Shown: positions 58,169-64,000 of the stretch, piece by piece
How the letters are laid out: every line of letters begins with the position of its first letter
Position numbering within the stretch: position 1 is the stretch's first letter
Assembly (NCBI RefSeq): GCF_020544465.1
Contig: NZ_CP066126.1
Location: forward strand, 2,046,001 to 2,110,000
Length of the DNA: 64,000 nucleotides
From: Chromobacterium rhizoryzae
GTDB taxonomy: Bacteria > Pseudomonadota > Gammaproteobacteria > Burkholderiales > Chromobacteriaceae
Reading direction: 5' to 3'
Notes under the pieces: model-generated
What the model was told of the DNA's origin: nothing
Database searches by the model: none
What the model saw: the letters and a program-made list of their open reading frames with translations, nothing else
Position numbers and translations under genes: made by a program

Positions 58169-58460
58169 GCGCAAGACCGGACCTGACGAACCCATGCCGA
58201 TCCGCCACCCCGGGCCCGCGCTGCGCGGCCCGCGGGCGGCCGCGTCCGGCGCAGCGTGGAGAATAGTCCCGGGCCATCCAGCCGTCGGCTGTGGGTGGTC
58301 TGGAGCCGGCTTTCCGGCCTAGCGAGCAGCGGGCCGGACCGGACTCCGAGGAGAGATCAAGAGGAAGCCGCCCAGCCACCGCCCGCGTCAGACGGGAGGG
58401 GCCGCCGGCAAAACAAGCAATGCAAGCCAAGCCGGAACGCGCCGGCCACGTGGTGCTGAC
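58169..58460 (+). other. GC-rich spacer between potF and potH
   Basis: 292 bases with no supported gene where potG would normally be. It contains several inverted GC motifs (CGGGCCCG; GCGCGGCCCGCGGGC region near 58220-58245) and a CCGAGGAGAG stretch, but no terminator with a T-tract, so read-through into potH is possible. Confidence 0.4.
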
Positions 58461-59369
58461 ATGAAAAATTTAAAATTAAAACAATGGTTGCCCAGCGGAC
58501 GGACCACCGTCATCGGCATCCCGTTCATCTTCCTGTTCGTGTTTTTCCTGCTGCCCTTCCTGCTGGTGGTGGGCATCAGTTTCTCGCAGCAGCAACTGGG
58601 CATCCCGCCTTACACCCCGCTCACCAAGCTGGAAGACGACGTCTTCTCCATCGCGCTGAACATCAGTCACTACAAGTTCATGTTGAGCGACGACTTGTAC
58701 TTCGCCACCTATATCAGTTCGGTGAAGATGGCCTTCGTTTCCACGCTGCTCTGTCTGTTGATCGGCTATCCGATGGCTTATTACATCGCCCGGGCTTCAG
58801 ACCGCGCGCGCGACACCCTGATGATGCTGGTGATTCTGCCGTTCTGGACCTCTTACCTGATCCGGGTTTACGCCTGGATCGGCATTTTGAAGAACGACGG
58901 CTTTCTTAATCAGTTCCTGTTGTGGCTGGGCGTGATCGACACGCCGCTGCGGCTGTATCACACCAATTGGGCGGTGTATATCGGCATGGTGTTCTCCTAC
59001 CTGCCGTTCATGATCATGCCCTTGTACGCCCATCTGGTGAAAATGGACCTGCGCTTGCTGGAGGCGGCCTACGATCTGGGCGCCAAGCCGTGGAAGGCCT
59101 TTGTCCAGGTGACCTTGCCGCTGTCCAAGAACGGCATCATCGCCGGCAGCCTGCTGGTGTTCATTCCGGCGGTGGGCGAGTACGTGATTCCGGAGCTGCT
59201 GGGCGGTTCCGACACGCTGATGATAGGCCGCGTGATGTGGGACGAGTTCTTCAACAATATGGACTGGCCGATGGCGGCGACGGTGACTTGCGCGATGGTG
59301 CTGCTGTTGCTGGTGCCGATGGCGCTGTTCCAGCACTACCAGGTCAAGAATATGGAGGCCGCGAAATGA
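58461..59369 (+). CDS. potH: Polyamine ABC transporter permease PotH
   Basis: 302 residues with six membrane helices. An N-terminal GIPFIFLFVFFLLPFLLVV helix, RVYAWIGILKNDGFLNQ and the EAA loop EAAYDLGAKPWKAFVQVTLP near 200 are PotB/PotH signatures. It forms the channel with PotI. Its last four bases overlap the potI start (ATGA). Confidence 0.94.
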   Translation: MKNLKLKQWLPSGRTTVIGIPFIFLFVFFLLPFLLVVGISFSQQQLGIPPYTPLTKLEDDVFSIALNISHYKFMLSDDLYFATYISSVKMAFVSTLLCLLIGYPMAYYIARASDRARDTLMMLVILPFWTSYLIRVYAWIGILKNDGFLNQFLLWLGVIDTPLRLYHTNWAVYIGMVFSYLPFMIMPLYAHLVKMDLRLLEAAYDLGAKPWKAFVQVTLPLSKNGIIAGSLLVFIPAVGEYVIPELLGGSDTLMIGRVMWDEFFNNMDWPMAATVTCAMVLLLLVPMALFQHYQVKNMEAAK

Positions 59370-60205
59370 TCAAGCCGAACAAGCCGCTGTCCTTCCTGGT
59401 GCTGGGCCTGGGCTACGCCTTTCTCTATCTGCCCATCGCGCTGCTGATTCTGTTCTCTTTCAACGAATCCAAGCTGGTGACGGTGTGGTCCGGGTTCTCC
59501 ACCAAGTGGTACGCCGCGCTGCTGGAGGACGAGGAGTTGATCAACGCGGCCTGGCTCAGCGTCAAGATCGCCCTGATGACCGCCACCGCCTCGGTGGTGA
59601 TCGGCACCTGGGCCGGTTTCGTGCTGGCGCGTTTTGGCCGCTTCCGCATGTTTCCCTTGTTCGCCGGCATGGTCAACGCGCCGCTGGTGATTCCGGAAGT
59701 GATTCAGGGCATCTCGCTGTTGCTGCTCTTCGTCGCCATGGAGCAGGCTTTTGGCTGGCCGGAGGGCCGAGGGGTGTTCACCATCTGGATCGGTCATGTG
59801 ATGTTGTGCGTGTCCTATGTCGCCATCGTGGTGCAGTCGCGGGTGAGGGAGCTCAATCTGTCGCTGGAAGAGGCGGCGATGGACCTGGGGGCGCGGCCTT
59901 TGAAGGTGTTCTTCGTGATCACGCTGCCGCTGATCTCCCAGGCGCTGATTTCCGGCTGGCTGCTGTCGTTCACGCTGTCGCTGGACGATCTGGTGCTGAC
60001 CGCCTTCCTGTCCGGCCCCGGCTCCACCACCTTGCCCATGGTGATCTTCTCGCGGGTGAGGCTGGGCTTGAACCCGGAAATGAACGCGCTGGCCACCTTG
60101 TTCATTCTCTTCGTCTCCGTCGGCGTCATCGCCGCCAACTTCTATATGCGCGCGGCGGAACGCAAGCGCGAGCGCGAAATGAAGCTGGCCTTCGCCCAAG
60201 GCTGA
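59366..60205 (+). CDS. potI: Polyamine ABC transporter permease PotI
   Basis: 279 residues from the ATG at 59366. Family signatures include LYLPIALLILFSFNESKLV, WSGFSTKWYAALLEDEEL and the EAA loop EEAAMDLGARPLKVFFVITLP near 170, followed by SLDDLVLTAFLSGPGSTTLP split across a helix. It pairs with PotH. The importer needs an ATPase (PotG/PotA) encoded elsewhere. A terminator follows. Confidence 0.94.
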   Translation: MIKPNKPLSFLVLGLGYAFLYLPIALLILFSFNESKLVTVWSGFSTKWYAALLEDEELINAAWLSVKIALMTATASVVIGTWAGFVLARFGRFRMFPLFAGMVNAPLVIPEVIQGISLLLLFVAMEQAFGWPEGRGVFTIWIGHVMLCVSYVAIVVQSRVRELNLSLEEAAMDLGARPLKVFFVITLPLISQALISGWLLSFTLSLDDLVLTAFLSGPGSTTLPMVIFSRVRLGLNPEMNALATLFILFVSVGVIAANFYMRAAERKREREMKLAFAQG

Positions 60206-60218
60206 CCGCGGGGGAGGC

Positions 60219-60260
60219 GGGCCGGCGCCGTCGGCGAGACGGCGGCGCCGGCCGTCTTTT
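60219..60260 (+). terminator. Terminator after potI
   Basis: GGCCGGCGCCG and CGGCGCCGGCC form a long perfect stem around an inner CGTC-GACG pairing, followed by GTCTTTTGTTTT. Confidence 0.85.
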
Positions 60261-60313
60261 GTTTTCCTCTTTCATCGGCGACAATGCCGGAATTCTTTCG
60301 GTATGGTGACGTC

Positions 60314-61348
60314 ATGTCGCGATTGAAGTCCTGGTTGCAAGACCGCTGGCCGCTGCCCGTCTACCGGCCGGACCCGCGGCAGCCGCATCATCAGGCGGAC
60401 GGCTACCGCAATCTGTTTCCGTTTCGGCAACCAAGCCTGGCCGACGTGTTGCGCTGGGAGTGGCAGCGCAGCCGCATGCCGGCGGTGACGCACAGGCTGG
60501 AGCGTATCCCGCGCCAGGCGCCGGAGCTGGCCGTGCTGAACGCCAACCGGGACCGGCCGTCGCTGACCTGGGTCGCCCACGCCACCAGCTTCATCCAGCT
60601 GTGCGGCAAGAATATTCTGATCGACCCGATCTGGTCGCAACGCGCTTCTCCGTTTCAGTGGGCGGGGCCGGCGCGGCAGTCGCCGCCGCCGATGGCTTTG
60701 CGGGAGCTGCCGGCCATCGATCTGGTGCTGATCACCCACAACCATTACGATCATCTCGATTTCAACACCGTGCGCAGTCTGGCGCGCCAGCCGGCCGGCT
60801 GTCCGCAGTTCGCCGCGCCGCTGGGCGTGGGCGCGACCCTGCGGCGCGCCGGCGTGCCGGCGTCGCGGATTCAGGAGTTGGACTGGTGGCAGCGTTGCCG
60901 TCTGGGCGGCGTGGAGGCGGAACTGACGCCGGCTCATCATTGGAGCAAGCGCTGGATGATGGGCGATGAAAACCGCGCGCTGTGGGGCGGCTTCGCCGTG
61001 CGCGGCGACGGGCTTCAGTTCTGGTATCCGGGCGACACCGGTTATCAGGAGTCGTTGTTCCGGCTGATCGGCGAGCGTATCGGCGCTGTGGACCTTGCCT
61101 TGCTGCCGATAGGCGCTTACGAGCCGCGCTGGTTTCTTCATCCTCAGCATGTGAATCCGGAAGAGGCGGTGCGCATTCTGCTGGACACCGGCGCGCGCGC
61201 CGCCTGGGCGGTGCATTGGGGCAGCTTCATTCTGACCGACGAGCCGCTGGACCAACCACAGGACGATCTTGCCGCCGCGCTAGCGCAATGGAATATCCCC
61301 GCATCGAGGTTCCAACTGCCGGCCATGGGCGAAACCCGCTGGTTTTAA
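60314..61348 (+). CDS. Metallo-beta-lactamase-fold hydrolase (NAPE-PLD/UlaG-like)
   Basis: 344 residues from the ATG at 60314; an ATG at 60284 adds ten residues and neither has a clear ribosome-binding site. The metal motif LITHNHYDHLD near 155 is HxHxDH. Upstream, TWVAHATSFIQLCGKNILIDPI and downstream WYPGDTGYQESLF and AVHWGSFILTDEP complete the di-zinc site. Family members hydrolyse phosphodiesters or lactones; the substrate here is unknown. No signal peptide. argS follows after about 170 bases. Confidence 0.88.
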   Translation: MSRLKSWLQDRWPLPVYRPDPRQPHHQADGYRNLFPFRQPSLADVLRWEWQRSRMPAVTHRLERIPRQAPELAVLNANRDRPSLTWVAHATSFIQLCGKNILIDPIWSQRASPFQWAGPARQSPPPMALRELPAIDLVLITHNHYDHLDFNTVRSLARQPAGCPQFAAPLGVGATLRRAGVPASRIQELDWWQRCRLGGVEAELTPAHHWSKRWMMGDENRALWGGFAVRGDGLQFWYPGDTGYQESLFRLIGERIGAVDLALLPIGAYEPRWFLHPQHVNPEEAVRILLDTGARAAWAVHWGSFILTDEPLDQPQDDLAAALAQWNIPASRFQLPAMGETRWF

Positions 61349-61515
61349 GCCCTATCTTGGCAGGAAATCCCAAACGCCGCCGCTTGAGGCTTATTTTACC
61401 GACGCGGCTTGGTTGCAAGCATTGCCCCTGATGGCAAGCGGGAATACAATCAACAAGTAGTTTTTTTCAGAAGCGAAGACTAATTTTCGTTTTCGCGGCA
61501 ATTCTTGGGGCTCTA

Positions 61516-63234
61516 ATGACTATTCTTCAACTCATCAATCAACGGGTGCAGGCCGCTCTGGCGGCAGCCGGCGCGCCGGACGCGCCCGCCGTGGTGCAGC
61601 CGGCGTCCAAGCCGGAATTCGGCGACTATCAGGCCAACGGCGTCATGAGCGCCGCCAAACTGCTGAAAACCAACCCGCGCGAACTGGCCCAGAAAGTGGT
61701 CGCCGCGCTGGATCTTGCCGGCATCGCCGACAAGGTGGAAATCGCCGGCCCGGGTTTCATCAATATTCATCTAGCCCCTGAATATCTTGCCCGACGAAGC
61801 GAAGCCGCCCTGAAAGACGACAAGCTTGGCATCAGCCGCGTTGCGCCGCAGCGCGTGATGGTGGAGTACTCCTCGCCCAACCTGGCCAAGGAAATGCACG
61901 TTGGCCATCTGCGTTCCAGCATCATCGGCGACGCGCTGGCCCGAGTGATGGAATTCGTCGGCCACGACGTGGTGCGCGCCAACCACGTGGGCGACTGGGG
62001 CACCCAGTTCGGCATGCTGACCGCCTACCTGGTGGAAACCAGCCACGCCGGCGACGCCGAATTGCAGCTGTCCGACCTGGAAACCTTCTACCGCAACGCC
62101 AAAGTGCGTTTCGACGAAAGCGAAGACTTCGCCAACCGCGCCCGCGACTACGTGGTCAAGCTGCAAGGCGGCGACCAGGACGTGCTGAAGCTGTGGGAGC
62201 AGTTCGTCGACGTGTCGCTGAAGCATTGCGAGGCGGTGTACCAGAAGCTCAACGTCGGCCTCAAGCGCGAGCACGTGCGCGGCGAGTCCTCGTACAACGA
62301 CGACCTGCCGGTCATCGTCGACGAATTGCGCGCGGCCAGCCTGCTGAGCGAGGACGACGGCGCCCAAGTGGTGTTCCTGGAAGAGTTCCGCACCCAGGAA
62401 GACAAGCCCATGGGCGTGATCATCCAGAAAAAGGACGGTGGCTATCTGTACACCACCACCGATCTGGGCGCGGTGCGTTATCGCCATAAGACCCTGAACC
62501 TGGACCGTGTCATCTACGTGGTGGACGCACGCCAGAGCCAGCATTTCGCCCAGATGTTCTCCATCTGCCGCAAGGCCGGCTTCGCGCCGGAGAGCATGAA
62601 GCTGGAGCATGTCGGCTTCGGCGTGATGATGGGCGACGACGGCAAGCCGTTCAAGACCCGTTCCGGCGGCACGGTCAAGCTGATTGAGCTGTTGCAGGAA
62701 GCGGAAGAGCGCGCCTTCGCGCTGGTGACGGAGAAGAATCCGGATCTGCCGGAAGCGGAGCGCCGCGACATCGCCGCCGCCGTGGGCATCGGTGCGGTCA
62801 AGTACGCCGATCTGTCCAAGAACCGCATGAGCGACTACATCTTCAACTGGGACACCATGCTGGCCTTCGAGGGCAATACCGCGCCCTATCTGCAATACGC
62901 CTACACTCGCGTACAGAGCGTGTTCCGCAAGGCCGACGGTTACGATGCCAACGCCGCCATCGTCATCACCGAGCCGGCGGAGAAGCATCTGGCCGCCGCG
63001 CTGGCTCAGTTCGAAGACACTTTGCAGGCGGTGGTGGACGGTTGCTATCCGCACTACCTGTCCCAGTATCTGTACAACATCGCCACGCTGTTCTCGCGCT
63101 TCTACGAGGCTTGCCCCATTCTCAAGAGCGAGGGTGAAGTCCGCGCCAGCCGTCTGCAGCTGGCCGCTTTGACCGGCAAGACGCTGAAAACCGGTCTGGA
63201 TCTGTTGGGCATCAAGGTGTTGGTCTCGATGTAA
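61516..63234 (+). CDS. argS: Arginyl-tRNA synthetase
   Basis: 572 residues. The class I HIGH motif appears as HVGHLRSS near 128 within YSSPNLAKEMHVGHLR, the arginine-specific additional N-terminal domain occupies 1-85, and the KMSK equivalent is the degenerate FKTRSG near 380. The C-terminal DALR domain ends VSM, as usual. It charges tRNA-Arg and is essential. Terminator downstream. Confidence 0.98.
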   Translation: MTILQLINQRVQAALAAAGAPDAPAVVQPASKPEFGDYQANGVMSAAKLLKTNPRELAQKVVAALDLAGIADKVEIAGPGFINIHLAPEYLARRSEAALKDDKLGISRVAPQRVMVEYSSPNLAKEMHVGHLRSSIIGDALARVMEFVGHDVVRANHVGDWGTQFGMLTAYLVETSHAGDAELQLSDLETFYRNAKVRFDESEDFANRARDYVVKLQGGDQDVLKLWEQFVDVSLKHCEAVYQKLNVGLKREHVRGESSYNDDLPVIVDELRAASLLSEDDGAQVVFLEEFRTQEDKPMGVIIQKKDGGYLYTTTDLGAVRYRHKTLNLDRVIYVVDARQSQHFAQMFSICRKAGFAPESMKLEHVGFGVMMGDDGKPFKTRSGGTVKLIELLQEAEERAFALVTEKNPDLPEAERRDIAAAVGIGAVKYADLSKNRMSDYIFNWDTMLAFEGNTAPYLQYAYTRVQSVFRKADGYDANAAIVITEPAEKHLAAALAQFEDTLQAVVDGCYPHYLSQYLYNIATLFSRFYEACPILKSEGEVRASRLQLAALTGKTLKTGLDLLGIKVLVSM

Positions 63235-63255
63235 ACCGGTCTTCCCGCTTCAAGC

Positions 63256-63287
63256 ATGCCGCCCGCGCTTTGCGCCGGCGGCATTTT
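63256..63287 (+). terminator. Terminator after argS
   Basis: ATGCCGCC-C-GCGC pairs with GCGC-C-GGCGGCAT around TTT, followed by TTTT. Confidence 0.85.
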
Positions 63288-63304
63288 TCATGCGCGTCGG
63301 GCGT

Positions 63305-63550
63305 TCAGCGCGCCGGGGGCGGTTTGTCGGTGCCGGCTTCCGCGTTTGCGTCCGCCGCCGGCTCAGCCTCTTTGGCGCGCATCGCGTCGCTGAGCATATC
63401 CAGCACCTTGGACAGGCCCGCCGGCAGGGGCGGGGTTGAGGTTTCCGGTTTGATCTGATATTTGGGCGGCGGCATTTGCTCTTTCATCTTCACATCCTTG
63501 GCGTTGGGGGTGGCGGGCGCGGTCAGCGCCGGGCGGAATCTCTTTATCAT
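63305..63550 (-). CDS. Small Pro/Ala-rich hypothetical protein
   Basis: 81 residues from the ATG at 63550. Other possible starts are a GTG at 63574 and an ATG at 63487, the latter 12 bases after AAGGA and giving 61 residues. The sequence is rich in Pro, Ala, Lys and Glu with one helix (LSKVLDMLSDAMRAKEAE) and is probably disordered elsewhere. It is directly downstream of the diguanylate cyclase gene on the same strand. Function unknown and coding status moderate. Confidence 0.45.
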   Translation of the reverse strand: MIKRFRPALTAPATPNAKDVKMKEQMPPPKYQIKPETSTPPLPAGLSKVLDMLSDAMRAKEAEPAADANAEAGTDKPPPAR

Positions 63551-63576
63551 GATTCGGCCGGGCCGATGGCCCACTT

Positions 63577-64000
63577 TTAATGCGATCCGTCCGTGGTGTC
63601 CAGCGCAACCTGGTTGCGGCCGTTGGCCTTGGCGCGGTACAGGGCCTGGTCGGCGCGCTTGACCACCGCTTCAGGCTGGATGTCGGCGGGCCGGGCCATG
63701 GCCAGGCCGATGCTGAGGGTGACCTTGCCGGCGTCCGGCGCCGGCGAGTGTTCGACGGCGGCGCGGATTTTTTCGGCCAGCACCGCGGCGCCCTTGTCGT
63801 CGGTGTCGGGCAGCAGCAGCAGGAACTCTTCGCCGCCGTAGCGGGCGGTGAAGTCCGTGAGGCGGGCGGTGGCTTGCAGGAGTCGGGCGATGTGGCATAG
63901 CACGCGGTCGCCGGCGTCGTGTCCAAAATGATCGTTGACGCGCTTGAAGTGGTCGACGTCCAGCAACAACACCGAGTAGGGCGCGCCGCTGCGCCCGTAG
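63577..64000 (-). CDS. Diguanylate cyclase (GGDEF domain), N-terminus outside window
   Basis: About 140 C-terminal residues are visible. The GGDEF domain is intact: DVDHFKRVNDHFGHDAGD, the active-site RYGGEEFLLLLPD and the terminal KRADQALYRAKANGRNQV. GGEEF is an active variant. An RxxD inhibitory site is not obvious before the motif (LLQATARLTDFTARYGG). It makes c-di-GMP. The sensory N-terminus lies beyond the right edge. Confidence 0.95.
   Translation of the reverse strand, partial: YGRSGAPYSVLLLDVDHFKRVNDHFGHDAGDRVLCHIARLLQATARLTDFTARYGGEEFLLLLPDTDDKGAAVLAEKIRAAVEHSPAPDAGKVTLSIGLAMARPADIQPEAVVKRADQALYRAKANGRNQVALDTTDGSH

Noticed and set aside
58152..58430. Minus-strand frame in the potF-potH gap
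   Set aside because: Overlaps the potF end, no family features; not a remnant of potG.

Overview
The window is a GC-rich stretch of a motile, facultatively anaerobic, chitin-using proteobacterium. The gene content (NsrR/Hmp, FliW, ClpB with a sigma32 promoter, chitinase plus GH9/glucosamine-kinase locus, mnmH-selD) and the protein sequences look most like the betaproteobacterial family Chromobacteriaceae (Chromobacterium or a close relative). That assignment is inference; no rRNA is present. I found no tRNA, rRNA, CRISPR array or complete insertion sequence.

Layout. 1-2665: NO/oxygen-stress block, with a diiron beta-lactamase-fold protein (partial) divergent from flavohemoglobin hmp and followed by its repressor nsrR. 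The shared upstream region holds an FNR-type box and two NsrR-type operators. 2762-3619: a lipoprotein-type endonuclease I. 3639-10784: a sugar locus with a CUT1 ABC importer lacking its ATPase, a BadF/GspK-type kinase, a ROK repressor and a cytoplasmic GH9 glycosidase, probably for chitosan or chitin disaccharides. 10856-15949: RhlE-type helicase, a CSS-EAL phosphodiesterase, an unknown gene and a double-receiver protein. 16251-26467: flgBCDEFGHIJKL, with a sigma54 promoter before flgB, a terminator then a second sigma54 promoter before flgJ, and a sigma28 promoter before flgK. 26532-30736: EF-hand protein, MgtC-like protein, flagellin fliC and a possible FliK-like protein. 30762-36352: periplasmic binding protein, YdcF, AraC, LysE, secreted GH18 chitinase, parvulin. 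36353-37389: no ordinary gene, but a leader-like region resembling the immunity/Ash-Icd region of P4-type satellite phages. 37390-42581: thioesterase, then the tRNA wobble-uridine genes mnmC, mnmH (selenouridine) and selD, and a UmuD homologue that has lost both catalytic residues. 42741-47107: beta-barrel protein, clpB, tag, fliW. 47314-53130: a three-gene signalling operon (REC plus degenerate EAL, a second response regulator, a 1287-residue hybrid kinase). 53288-56331: ferritin-like DUF455 protein, a small membrane protein, an unknown gene with an attenuator-like leader, and trhP. 57074-60205: a polyamine ABC importer (potF, potH, potI, no potG). 60314-64000: beta-lactamase-fold protein, argS, a small protein and a diguanylate cyclase cut by the window end.

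The three items I would look at first are the catalytically dead UmuD (42084-42581), the orphan P4-like leader with repeated terminators (36544-37280), and the promoter-terminator leader at 54429-54535. A diverged intergenic repeat family with three copies (2054-2211, 42607-42740, 53132-53256) is also present.
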